Below, piece by piece: positions 41,326 to 49,007 of a stretch of 64,000 nt of DNA (positions within the stretch are counted from its first letter, which is position 1; the number at the start of each line of letters is the position of its first letter). The notes beneath the pieces were generated by a model that had not been told where the DNA came from, ran no database searches, and was given only the letters and a program-made list of their open reading frames with translations. Made by a program: the position numbers and the translations under genes. The DNA is from Clostridia bacterium. GTDB taxonomy: Bacteria; Bacillota; Clostridia; TANB77; CAG-465. The DNA is taken from positions 16,001 through 80,000 of the forward strand of contig CAAHEI010000039.1 in NCBI GenBank assembly GCA_900772475.1, written 5' to 3'.

Positions 41326-41922
41326 CTATTTTTGCATTTCTTTTAATATTAACCTAATTATATCTTCAACCTTTTCATCAGATATATTTATTCTTTCTAT
41401 TACACCAGTTATTTCACGTTTTGAATATCCTAAAACCTCCAAAGCAGTTATAGCTTCATTAACATTTTTAGCATTTTTTACCTTTATATTTTCTTTTTCT
41501 GTTATATTAGTTAAATCCTCTTTTTGAACTTTGTCTTTTAGTTCAAAAATTATTTTTTGTGCCATCTTTGGGCCAATTCCAGGAATAGATTTTAATACAA
41601 TAATATTTTCTGTTGCAATTGCTACACACATTTCCTTTGGTGTGATATTAGATATTATGCCAAGAGCCATCTTTGGACCAACCCCACTAACATTTATTAA
41701 TTTTTTAAAAAAATTTAAATTATTACTTGATTTAAATCCAAAAAGTTTCATATCATCTTCTCTTACATGTAAATATGTATATATTTTTATTTTATTTTTT
41801 TCTTCCTTTAAACTTAATATTTCACTTTCAGGCATATATATTTCATAGCCTATATCATTTACATCTAAAATTATTCTATCTTCAAATATTTCTTCAATAT
41901 TTCCTTTAAAATGTGAATACAT
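41326..41922 (-). CDS. ruvA: Holliday junction branch migration protein RuvA
   Basis: This 198-aa protein has the N-terminal OB fold, the helix-hairpin-helix pair LINVSGVGPKMALGI and LKSIPGIGPKMAQKII (about 75-120), and a C-terminal domain (about 150-198) that contacts RuvB. It binds four-way junctions and guides RuvB-driven branch migration. No ruvB lies next to it in this window, a less common arrangement. Confidence 0.95.
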   Translation of the reverse strand: MYSHFKGNIEEIFEDRIILDVNDIGYEIYMPESEILSLKEEKNKIKIYTYLHVREDDMKLFGFKSSNNLNFFKKLINVSGVGPKMALGIISNITPKEMCVAIATENIIVLKSIPGIGPKMAQKIIFELKDKVQKEDLTNITEKENIKVKNAKNVNEAITALEVLGYSKREITGVIERINISDEKVEDIIRLILKEMQK

Positions 41923-41968
41923 AAAAACACCTCTTTCGTATATATTTTATACAAAAGAGATATTTTTG

Positions 41969-42229
41969 TCAATTATATTTTATTTCAACATTGCTTGCTA
42001 AATCATAAATACTAGAATAATCACCATTTTTTAATTTAGCGATTACATTATTATAATCACCATTTGTAATTTCTGTTAATTTTACAATTATTTCATTATT
42101 TTTTTTAGTCCTATCAATATAATAATATTTATTATAAAATTTACAATTATTTTGTTCTACAATTGTAACCATCGTAAATATAAGTCCAAAACATGCAAGA
42201 AGATAAATTAAAATATCTATAAGCTCCAT
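41969..42229 (-). CDS. Small membrane protein, 86 aa
   Basis: The start is ATG 42229 behind AGGTGAT; an earlier in-frame codon has no site. The protein has one N-terminal membrane segment (about 3-23), then a soluble tail of about 60 residues rich in Asn, Lys and Tyr. I do not recognise it. It lies 46 bases upstream of ruvA on the same strand. Confidence 0.5.
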   Translation of the reverse strand: MELIDILIYLLACFGLIFTMVTIVEQNNCKFYNKYYYIDRTKKNNEIIVKLTEITNGDYNNVIAKLKNGDYSSIYDLASNVEIKYN

Positions 42230-42292
42230 AATTATCACCTATTTTATTATATTAATTTTATAAAAAAACGTTATAATGAATTTATATTATTT

Positions 42293-43021
42293 TTAGATGG
42301 TTTTAGCATATATTTCTTTACCATTTTGTGTCTTTATAGCAAACCATCCTGTTTTACCATTATATACAGTTTTTCCCCAATACCAATTATTTCCATTATA
42401 AAATTCACTTACATCAACTTCAGTATTGTATGGAATAGCCGTAATTTTTGCTGAATTTGTTGAGTAACTAGTTCTTAAATTAACTCCTGACTTTGTTATA
42501 ATTTTATATTTATTAATATTTGAATTGCCACTTCCTGTTCCAATTCTATAATTAGCACTATCAATTGTTGTATAAGTATTTGGAACACCCATATATGATG
42601 CTGAATTTAAAATTTTAATTAATTTACCATTGTTATTATATTCTCTTATTTCAACATGAGTATGAGGGCCAGTAGAAAATCCTGTACTTCCCATTGTACC
42701 AACAATAGTAGCATTATTTACTTTTTGTCCTGCAGTAACATTTATACTATTTAAATGTGCAAGAAAAACTTTTTTAAAACCACTTTGGTTTTCATCAAAT
42801 TTTATTGAAACATATTGTCCAAATCCTTGCTTTTTGTTATTTACATTTTCCCAACCGGCATAACTTACAATACCATAACAAATAGCATATACATTCTTGT
42901 TATTCATACCAACCATATCTATACCCTGATGATATCCACTTTTATAATTATTATCTTTTACACCATAAGGATATGTTATTTTAATTTTACCTTCAAAAGG
43001 TAATTTTGTAATATAACTCAT
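42293..43021 (-). CDS. Phage-type endolysin: M23 peptidase with SH3 domain
   Basis: This 242-aa protein lacks a signal peptide. Its M23 domain (about 1-130) has YHQGIDMVG and GPHTHVEIRE, carrying the zinc ligands. A C-terminal bacterial SH3 domain (about 170-240, with SGVNLRTSYSTNSAKI) binds the wall. The absence of a secretion signal and the two small membrane proteins upstream fit an endolysin released through a holin. Its ATG overlaps the stop of a 19-codon ORF (ATGA), so translation is coupled. No phage structural genes are nearby, so it may be a relic or a captured lysis cassette. Confidence 0.8.
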   Translation of the reverse strand: MSYITKLPFEGKIKITYPYGVKDNNYKSGYHQGIDMVGMNNKNVYAICYGIVSYAGWENVNNKKQGFGQYVSIKFDENQSGFKKVFLAHLNSINVTAGQKVNNATIVGTMGSTGFSTGPHTHVEIREYNNNGKLIKILNSASYMGVPNTYTTIDSANYRIGTGSGNSNINKYKIITKSGVNLRTSYSTNSAKITAIPYNTEVDVSEFYNGNNWYWGKTVYNGKTGWFAIKTQNGKEIYAKTI

Positions 43022-43077
43022 TTTTCAATATCCTCCATTTCTGCGAAATCATCCATTTTTTCTATTTCACCATCCAT
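43018..43077 (-). CDS. Tiny acidic ORF coupled to the endolysin gene
   Basis: It encodes 19 residues, MDGEIEKMDDFAEMEDIEK, nine of them Asp or Glu. It starts behind AAAGGA and its stop TGA overlaps the endolysin ATG as ATGA. This is either a translated small protein or a device that delivers ribosomes to the endolysin start, whose own site (GGAGGATATT) lies inside this ORF. The reading frame, site and overlap argue that it is real. Confidence 0.5.
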   Translation of the reverse strand: MDGEIEKMDDFAEMEDIEK

Positions 43078-43093
43078 GATTAATCAATCCTTT

Positions 43094-43282
43094 CTAATTA
43101 TTTTTGTTTCGTTCTTCATTTTTTTGGTACTGTGTTCCAAAGTAAAAAGCAATTATTGTAGTATATATAGTTAAAAATTGTTCTTGTATTTGCCCTTTTA
43201 AAGCCATTAAACAAAATACAATTGTAAGAGATATTGTAACAATTGATTTAACGTCAATTAATTTTTTTATTTTATCTAACAT
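43094..43282 (-). CDS. Small membrane protein, holin-like
   Basis: This 62-aa protein has two possible membrane segments (about 14-28 and 35-50), a basic start, and a charged tail (QYQKNEERNKNN), the layout of small phage holins. It starts inside the stop of the ORF upstream (overlap of 7 bases) and precedes the endolysin genes. The holin role is inferred from size, topology and position. Confidence 0.55.
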   Translation of the reverse strand: MLDKIKKLIDVKSIVTISLTIVFCLMALKGQIQEQFLTIYTTIIAFYFGTQYQKNEERNKNN

Positions 43283-43500
43283 TTATCTTTTCTCTCCTCT
43301 AATTTAATAATTTTGATTTCTTGTTCATGATTTTTATCTTTTACAGCTTGTAAATCTTGTTTAATTTGATTAATATCACTGCCCATAGTTTTTATACTGC
43401 TTGTAAGAGAAGTAATAGAGCTATTAAGTTTTATAATTGGAGTTATAACTGCTATAAAACTGGCTAAAAAACCTATTACAATTATGATTATATTATCTAT
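43276..43500 (-). CDS. 74-aa membrane/coiled-coil protein with apparent ATA start
   Basis: A frame of 74 codons has one N-terminal membrane segment (IIIIVIGFLASFIAVITPII, about 4-23) followed by a coiled coil with heptads to the end. A perfect GGAGGG lies six bases before codon 1, which is ATA; no ATG, GTG or TTG is in frame there, and the first internal ATG (codon 39) lacks a site. The frame ends in TAG overlapping the next start by 7 bases. It is therefore either started at AUA or was inactivated by a change of ATG to ATA. Holin-associated proteins of phages have this layout. Confidence 0.5.
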   Translation of the reverse strand: MDNIIIIVIGFLASFIAVITPIIKLNSSITSLTSSIKTMGSDINQIKQDLQAVKDKNHEQEIKIIKLEERKDKC

Positions 43501-43590
43501 TTTTATCCCTCCAAACTGCTTTATTTTTTATATAGCACATAAATACATACATAATTCCTTAATATATATTATGAATATATATTATATAAT

Positions 43591-43627
43591 GTGAAAAAAC
43601 GAGCCCAACAAGAAAAGTTGGACTCGT
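43591..43627 (-). terminator. Intrinsic terminator before the lysis cassette
   Basis: An 11-bp stem (43617-43627 with 43599-43609) with a 7-base loop is followed on the minus strand by TTTTTTC. The single C-A mismatch of the plus strand becomes a G-U pair on the minus strand, which fixes the orientation. Confidence 0.75.
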
Positions 43628-43740
43628 ATAGAAAAAAGAGAGGTATTACCTCCCTTGATATGGCTCGTTTGGCACTTACGTGTGCGAAAAATACGAGCTT
43701 GTATTTATAAGTTTATTTTATATTTGATTCTATGGTTATA
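43591..43740 (-). ncRNA. Structured RNA or leader with exchangeable stems and two terminators
   Basis: Reading the minus strand, the segment holds CUCGU (about 43696-43691), ACGAG (about 43668-43663), ACGAG (43627-43623) and CUCGU (43603-43599). These can pair as first-with-second and third-with-fourth, or in the other combination. A 7-bp hairpin (GGGAGGU with ACCUCUC, loop AAU) followed by UUUUUUC lies between. The last 11-bp stem (43599-43609 with 43617-43627) contains a G-U pair that works only in the minus-strand RNA and is followed by UUUUUUC. A weak promoter (TTGATT, 17 bases, TAAATT) lies at about 43746-43774. It resembles a conditional-termination leader for the lysis cassette; no known class was recognised. 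Confidence 0.45.
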
Positions 43741-43847
43741 ATTTAACATAACTTTTTATATAAATCAAGTGGTTTTGAAAAATTTATTAACAATTTCATT
43801 GTAATAGCAAAATCTTCTGCACATTTTGCATATAATATAAAAAAAAA

Positions 43848-45296
43848 TTAATCCATAAAATATTTATCTATTTTTTCCTTTGAATCTAAGATTTCATCGC
43901 TTGGTATTTCATATAGCTTTGCCATTTTTATAGAACCTTCAAATACTTCTTGAACATTTGTTGAATATAATTTTTCTAAAATCTCCATATATAAAAACAC
44001 TTCTTGTTTTACTTTCTCAATAAAATCATTATATTCATCTAATAAATCTTTCTCTAGAATTTTTATTTCATCACAATATTCTCGAATAATTTCTTGTTCA
44101 GCTGTCTTAAAGTTATTTTTAGCAATTTCATACATTTTTAAACCTATCGTATTTCCTATGATAGTTCCAATTTCTGGAATCGGAATGATAGTTTGTCCTA
44201 ATATAGAAGATATAGCTGAAACAGAAGCATCTAAGTATAACAATTCAGAATTTTCTAAAAGTTCATTCTCTGTAATTTTACCTTTTTTATATAAATAAAC
44301 CTGTTCTGCCACTCCAAAAGCAGATGTTGTTAACGCATTAGCAACTGCAGATGGTGTTTTTGCATAATTAGTCAAAGTATATAGACTAGCTCCTCTAACA
44401 CCACCCTTCGTAATACTCACTCCTGATTTTTTTATTATCTCTTGCCAATCTTCTGAAGTAAAATTTTTTATAAGTTTCTTTTCCCTTTTATTTTTAATTA
44501 TTAGTGATATAAATGTTGTTCCACCTTCTACTACTGATGAAATAGCCGCAACTTTTATTCCTTCACTGAATGTAGGTTTATTTTCATTAACAATTTTATT
44601 TCTAATTTCATTATCAGTTTCTTTTATCTTATCTTTTTCTTTTTTAATAGTATTATTTACAACGTTTTTTTGAACTTCTGAATATTCTAAATTAGCAGGT
44701 TCTATAGAGTTAATATCTATAGAATCATCTTTAAAAAATTCATGTACTTTTCTCCATTGTTTTAAAGAAAAAGTACTATCACTTGTGGCTAATTTATTAG
44801 CTTCATTTTCTGGAATTGCTCTTAAATATTGTATTTTTTCGTACTGGTCTTTTGGAATTTGATATTTTACACCTTCTTTTAAAAAACTAGGATATTTTTT
44901 TAGGTGTTCAGCTATTGCACTTAAAGATAGGTCTTTTTGATAATATTTTTGCTGAATATTAGTTCCATTTCTTACTAAATCTGCAATTCCATTATCATTT
45001 ACCCATTCATACACATTATCTTTCCCAATTATGTTTTCTTTGGCGTTTCCAATTCCTACTTCTAAAATTTCTGCAATAAACCCATGAATTCCCTTTTTTC
45101 CTCCACGGTTACTATTAACTAATTTATTAATTTCATTTAAAGTGGTATCTAAACTTGTAATAGCATTATCTAAATTAATATCTTGTTCATTTAAAAAATT
45201 TATTAAATTTTCAAATCTTATAGTATTTAAATACTGTATCCAAGAAGCAACTGCTTGTTCTTGTGTATATTTTATATTCTTATCATTCATTTTCAT
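43848..45296 (-). CDS. Large protein of a two-gene module, nuclease-like N-terminus
   Basis: This 482-aa protein belongs to no family I can name. Its N-terminal third contains HGFIAEILEVGIGNAK, then NGIADLVRNGTNIQQKYYQ (about 75-130). The spacing E...D...QxK resembles the catalytic pattern of PD-(D/E)xK nucleases, with Gln in place of the second acid. A helical middle follows, with a putative dimer helix (about 205-245). The C-terminal half has a glycine-rich hydrophobic stretch (IPIPEIGTIIGNTIGLKM, about 385-402) that could insert in membrane. Its start overlaps the preceding gene by 14 bases. The pairing of a membrane-linked small protein with this one suggests a defence or toxin module; this is inference. 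Confidence 0.6.
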   Translation of the reverse strand: MKMNDKNIKYTQEQAVASWIQYLNTIRFENLINFLNEQDINLDNAITSLDTTLNEINKLVNSNRGGKKGIHGFIAEILEVGIGNAKENIIGKDNVYEWVNDNGIADLVRNGTNIQQKYYQKDLSLSAIAEHLKKYPSFLKEGVKYQIPKDQYEKIQYLRAIPENEANKLATSDSTFSLKQWRKVHEFFKDDSIDINSIEPANLEYSEVQKNVVNNTIKKEKDKIKETDNEIRNKIVNENKPTFSEGIKVAAISSVVEGGTTFISLIIKNKREKKLIKNFTSEDWQEIIKKSGVSITKGGVRGASLYTLTNYAKTPSAVANALTTSAFGVAEQVYLYKKGKITENELLENSELLYLDASVSAISSILGQTIIPIPEIGTIIGNTIGLKMYEIAKNNFKTAEQEIIREYCDEIKILEKDLLDEYNDFIEKVKQEVFLYMEILEKLYSTNVQEVFEGSIKMAKLYEIPSDEILDSKEKIDKYFMD

Positions 45297-45612
45297 CTAT
45301 CCCTTTTTCAATAGATTTTGCAATCGCTTTTGTTTCATTTACTATACTTCCTAAAAGCAATTTATCTTCATCACTAATTATTTTATAATCTTTATTAAAA
45401 ACATATAATGCTTTTTTATAATTTTTAAATATATTGGTATTTAATGCTTTATTCTCTTCTAATAATATTTTTATTTTTTTAGAAGTTTCTGCTATTTTTT
45501 GAGTATTTACTTTTATTTTCTCTATTTCATCTCTTTTTTCTTTATTGATTTTTCCTTTGTTCTTACTTAAAAGTATAATTGAGGTAAGTAGAGTTGCTCC
45601 TGCAATACTCAA
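45283..45612 (-). CDS. Membrane-anchored coiled-coil partner of the 482-aa protein
   Basis: The frame gives 109 aa from TTG 45612. It has one membrane segment (about 2-15, SIAGATLLTSIILL) and a strongly basic coiled coil (about 18-60), then a helical tail. Its start overlaps the stop of a 37-codon ORF as TTGA and has no ribosome binding site of its own. It is therefore either coupled to that ORF, or the two are halves of one gene broken by a frameshift. It overlaps the next gene by 14 bases, which shows the two work together. Confidence 0.5.
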   Translation of the reverse strand: MSIAGATLLTSIILLSKNKGKINKEKRDEIEKIKVNTQKIAETSKKIKILLEENKALNTNIFKNYKKALYVFNKDYKIISDEDKLLLGSIVNETKAIAKSIEKGIDENE

Positions 45613-45722
45613 ACCAATTGGTCTAATCCGGCTGTGAATTGTAACGAATTTTTACAAATTTTATTAGAAAATTTAACAATATCTCTTTTCATTTCATAAG
45701 TATTTGTGGTAAAATTATTCAT
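45609..45722 (-). CDS. 37-codon ORF ahead of the coiled-coil gene, possibly an IS remnant
   Basis: It starts at ATG 45722 behind a strong CGGAGG and encodes 37 residues beginning MNNFTTNTYEMKRDIVKFSN, ending QFTAGLDQLV. The TGA overlaps the TTG of the next gene. The start resembles the N-terminus of a DDE transposase family as I remember it (KRDI.xFS.KI), so it may be the stump of an insertion sequence that now supplies the ribosome binding site. Alternatively it is the true N-terminus of the next gene. Confidence 0.4.
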   Translation of the reverse strand: MNNFTTNTYEMKRDIVKFSNKICKNSLQFTAGLDQLV

Positions 45723-45912
45723 AGAAAAAACCTCCGTTTTTGTTTAGTATGTTTCTTTTGTTTCAACTAAATTATACCAAACTATTGAGGTTTTTTCTTT
45801 ATTTTTACATAAATTTCATAATTTTGTGGATAACGTTTCATTATTTTTTAAAAAATACCGAAACTTAAATTATGGTTGTGTAAAACAATTAAAATGGTTG
45901 CAAAAGAAAAGG
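45723..45912. other. AT-rich stretch upstream of the 37-codon ORF
   Basis: It contains a possible promoter for the minus-strand module (TATAAT at about 45772-45777 on the minus strand) and several T-rich runs. No gene is seen. If the 37-codon ORF is an IS stump, this would be the former IS left end, but no inverted repeat partner was found. Confidence 0.3.
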
Positions 45913-45950
45913 AAAGGGAAGAACCCATATAAGTTCTTCCCTTTGTCTTT
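45913..45950. terminator. Strong terminator after the M20 peptidase gene
   Basis: A perfect 12-bp stem (45913-45924 with 45933-45944) has an 8-base loop. It lies 10 bases from the M20 stop codon, and T-rich tails are present on both strands. Confidence 0.75.
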
Positions 45951-45960
45951 TTATAGAGTT

Positions 45961-47127
45961 TTAAGTTGAGTGTGTACCAAGATGGTTGTAGAGATATTGA
46001 TGCAACTCGATAATGTACTGCCGTACTTCATCTAAATCAATATACTCATTTTCCGTGTGAGCTTGTTCCAAACTACCCGGACCCCAAATAATTGTAGGAA
46101 TGTTATACCTTCCAAAGATTGGGGCATCACATGCACTAGGAAACAAATATCCTTTAGGAAACATTGTATTGCGGTATGGTTCAATCTGTAAAGGAACAAA
46201 TGTAATCTTTGCATCAGACACATTTTTTAATAACAGTTCCTTCAACCTATCAAGTGTGATGTTACTGCGTACAGAGCAAACTCCTCTTACTGTTAATTCA
46301 TCAATAGGTAAAGAGGGGTCTGTTCCACCAGATAACTGACCGATATTGATGTTTATGCCATCATACTTTTTCAGCATTGCAAAAGAGTTCATAATGTTTC
46401 TGAGTTTTTCAGAAGCATCCATTTGTGTTTGAGCATTCATGTGAACAACTTTAGAAGTTATTGCAATATTGAAAGGCAGAAATCCCATACTTTCATTGCA
46501 TTTCAGGTTATTAGAAGGTTCTGCAATAATACACTCATATACATCATCCAAGTATCCATGTTCAGATAAATACTGGCATGCTCTGATTGTACCATTTCCT
46601 CCAATTTCTTCATCAACAACAGCTGTGAAGATGATTTTTCCACTCCATTCAATTCCTCCTAAAAGATTATGAATTGATGCTAAAGAGTTAAGACCAGAAA
46701 GCATATCAGTAGAGCCTCTACCTAACAGCCGATTATCTTCGACAATTTTTGCTTTCACATAACTTCTGTTCAAATCAGCTTTATCAATAATGTCAATATC
46801 AAAATGACCATTAAGGATAAAGGTTTTACCAGGACGGTGTGAATCTAAGACTGCATATACATTGTATTTGAGTTTGCTTGGATAATCACCATAAAATGGA
46901 TCATATTCCCAAACTTTCCGAACATAATCAATGCTTTGAATATCCTTATAAGAATATTCATCGACTATGCAATCCCAACCATTCTTTAAAAAATACTCTC
47001 TGTAAATTTCTGCGACTCTTTTTTGAGCTTCGGAACCATAAATAGGATATTCATTTATTATCCGCATTGTGAGTTCTACGGTCTCTACGTAAGCCTTTGT
47101 ACTAAGGTATTCCATCATATTCTTCAT
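45961..47127 (-). CDS. M20 family metallopeptidase / deacylase
   Basis: This 388-aa protein has the M20 metal ligands in order: GHFDID (about 109-114; His and Asp), GRGSTDMLSG (about 138-147), the VVDEEIGGNG pair of Glu (about 173-182), IIAEPSN, and the late AHTENEYID. The fold includes the dimerisation insert. Relatives cleave amide bonds in acetylornithine, succinyl-diaminopimelate and small peptides; the substrate here is unknown. Base composition is visibly less AT-rich than neighbours. It follows a radical SAM gene by 50 bases, driven by one strong promoter. Confidence 0.85.
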   Translation of the reverse strand: MKNMMEYLSTKAYVETVELTMRIINEYPIYGSEAQKRVAEIYREYFLKNGWDCIVDEYSYKDIQSIDYVRKVWEYDPFYGDYPSKLKYNVYAVLDSHRPGKTFILNGHFDIDIIDKADLNRSYVKAKIVEDNRLLGRGSTDMLSGLNSLASIHNLLGGIEWSGKIIFTAVVDEEIGGNGTIRACQYLSEHGYLDDVYECIIAEPSNNLKCNESMGFLPFNIAITSKVVHMNAQTQMDASEKLRNIMNSFAMLKKYDGININIGQLSGGTDPSLPIDELTVRGVCSVRSNITLDRLKELLLKNVSDAKITFVPLQIEPYRNTMFPKGYLFPSACDAPIFGRYNIPTIIWGPGSLEQAHTENEYIDLDEVRQYIIELHQYLYNHLGTHST

Positions 47128-47177
47128 TGTAAATCCTCCTTATAAAAAGATCGACTAATTGGAAATTTCCAATCACC

Positions 47178-48074
47178 TTACGATTCATAAAAAATATTTT
47201 CATCTCTATTTAAGATTTGTGATGCACAACAATGTTGACCATTGTTATGAAAACATTGTTGAATTTTTATGATACCATCCTCGAATTTTCCAATTTCAAA
47301 GCCTCTTTTTGCTAAGAAAATACAAGGATATACCATATTGTCGGGTGTGATTGTTACATCATCCCATCCAGCTGTACAAACAAAATGAGAGTTTCTATTA
47401 CAAAGGTCAACATCAAATAATCCACTTCTATGGATATATAATGTTTCGGGATTGTATTTTTTTCTCATTCTATTTAATTGTTCAAAGAATAGATTAACTT
47501 CATCTCTCGATAAAGCATATTCTTCGATACTATTTTTTAAAACATTACCTTGTTTTAAAAAATTAGTAAAACGTATTGCAGTTGCACCAATCGAAATAGC
47601 TTCCTCGCACATTCGTTCAATGTTAGTAAAGTTTGTGTTAGATATAGTTGTGTTGATTAATACCTTTAAACCACTTTCCAGACACAGATGAATGACTTTT
47701 AAAATAATTTCTTTTGGCACTTTGGAAATTACATTATGCAATTCAAAATGGTAAGAAATTGCTATTGTTGTAATTCCATTTTCCTTGATGAGTTTTAACA
47801 GATCAGGATTTTGATAAATTGCTAACCCATTTGTCATTAACTCTGTATTATGAGTCATTTTATAGAATTGTAAATATGCAGGGTTTGTTAATACCTCAGC
47901 ACCATTAAGATCAACTCTATAACCTTTCTCCAAAAGCAGAGGAATGAGAGAGGTAAGTTCTTTAACTGTCCGATTGCCACCAAAACTAATGTAACAATGT
48001 TCACAATTGATATTGCAGCTAGAACATAGCATTAGTGTAACAACCTTACCCCGATACTCAAAATAATTTTTCAT
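47178..48074 (-). CDS. Radical SAM protein with SPASM-like C-terminus
   Basis: This 298-aa protein has the cluster motif CNINCEHC (C-x3-C-x2-C) at about 20-27, the DLNGAEVLTNP substrate-region motif, and a C-terminal cysteine-rich part (CTAGWDDVTITPDNMVYPCIF, then QCFHNNGQHCC) that can hold extra iron-sulfur clusters. Relatives modify peptides or small molecules. The start follows CAGGAGGTTTCTGTT. Its consensus promoter and the M20 gene behind it form a two-gene unit that lies between an IS remnant and an IS21 element, suggesting lateral transfer. No precursor peptide gene was found. Confidence 0.82.
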   Translation of the reverse strand: MKNYFEYRGKVVTLMLCSSCNINCEHCYISFGGNRTVKELTSLIPLLLEKGYRVDLNGAEVLTNPAYLQFYKMTHNTELMTNGLAIYQNPDLLKLIKENGITTIAISYHFELHNVISKVPKEIILKVIHLCLESGLKVLINTTISNTNFTNIERMCEEAISIGATAIRFTNFLKQGNVLKNSIEEYALSRDEVNLFFEQLNRMRKKYNPETLYIHRSGLFDVDLCNRNSHFVCTAGWDDVTITPDNMVYPCIFLAKRGFEIGKFEDGIIKIQQCFHNNGQHCCASQILNRDENIFYES

Positions 48075-48127
48075 AACAGAAACCTCCTGAAAATTAGAAT
48101 CGTTTTGTATATTAAAATACTAAGGAA

Positions 48128-48156
48128 ATTATATCACTTTTTATAATTTGTGTCAA
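48128..48156 (-). promoter_or_regulatory. Consensus promoter of the radical SAM/M20 unit
   Basis: A perfect TTGACA (48156-48151), a 17-base spacer and a perfect TATAAT (48133-48128) on the minus strand, 54 bases before the start codon and 22 bases outside the IS21 left end. Confidence 0.85.
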
Positions 48157-48227
48157 CTTGTTAATGTCAATAAGGAAATGTACAAAATTTTGAATTTAGT
48201 TATGTACAATTTTGTACATTATTAAAT

Positions 48228-48987
48228 TCAAGTTTCTTCTGCAATTTCTGATTTTAATTTATCTTTGAGTCTGTAAGAATTTCCATTTATATTTATAATA
48301 TGTGAATGATGTAAAAGTCTGTCTAATATTGCGTTTGCTAATGTTACATCTCCAAATATTTCATACCACTTTCCAAAAGATTTATTTGTTGTTATTATTG
48401 TGGAATGATTTTCATATCTTTTATTTATTAATTGAAATAACATATTTGCTCCCTCGTTATCTATTGGCAAAAATCCCATCTCATCTATTATTAATAACTT
48501 TATATTTCGCATAATGATTTAATCTATTCATAAACCTATTTTCTGAATTTGCTTTCTTTAAATTTGATATCAGATCATTGCAGTTTATAAAATATGTTGA
48601 ATCTCTGTTCTTTGCTGCGACTATTCCTATTGATGTTGCTAAATGTGTTTTTCCAACTCCTGGACTTCCTACAAATATTATATTTTCCTTATTCTCTATA
48701 AATCTTAAGTTTTTAAAATCTAATATTTGCTCTTTATTTATTGTTGGCTGAAATGAAAAATCAAAATCCTCAAAGTTCTTTATAAATGGAAATCCTGCTG
48801 TTCTTACACATCCATATATTGCTTTTTCATTCATTAATTCTATTTCTAAATTTGTTAATTCATATAGACTTTCTACTACATCTTTTTCTTTCTTATTTAT
48901 TAGCTCGATATACTTATCCAAGTTTTGCTTTATTCTTTCTAATTTTAATATTTCCAAATTATTTATTAATTTTATATAATTACTCAT
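48228..48987 (-). pseudogene. istB: Frameshifted IS21 helper ATPase (istB)
   Basis: Two overlapping frames together make one IstB: the first (48481-48987) holds Walker A VGSPGVGKTH and the sensor region, the second (48228-48512) continues KLLIIDEMGFLP with Walker B and the C-terminus. Comparison with the intact copy at 62861-63616 shows the join around the T run 48499-48501, where one extra base shifts the frame. IstB helps IstA choose targets and needs ATP. The single-base change makes this copy probably inactive. Confidence 0.8.
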
Positions 48988-49007
48988 TTTATTTTACCTC
49001 ACATAAT

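Noticed and set aside
43591..43740. T-box or known riboswitch in the structured RNA
   Set aside because: The segment AGGGAGGUAAUACC looks slightly like a T-box, but the consensus AGGGUGGNACCGCG is not met. No downstream amino-acid gene is present and no specifier stem is visible.
43591..43740. Type III toxin-antitoxin RNA repeats
   Set aside because: No tandem repeats of about 35 bases occur; the repeated elements are only 5-6 bases and act as stem halves.
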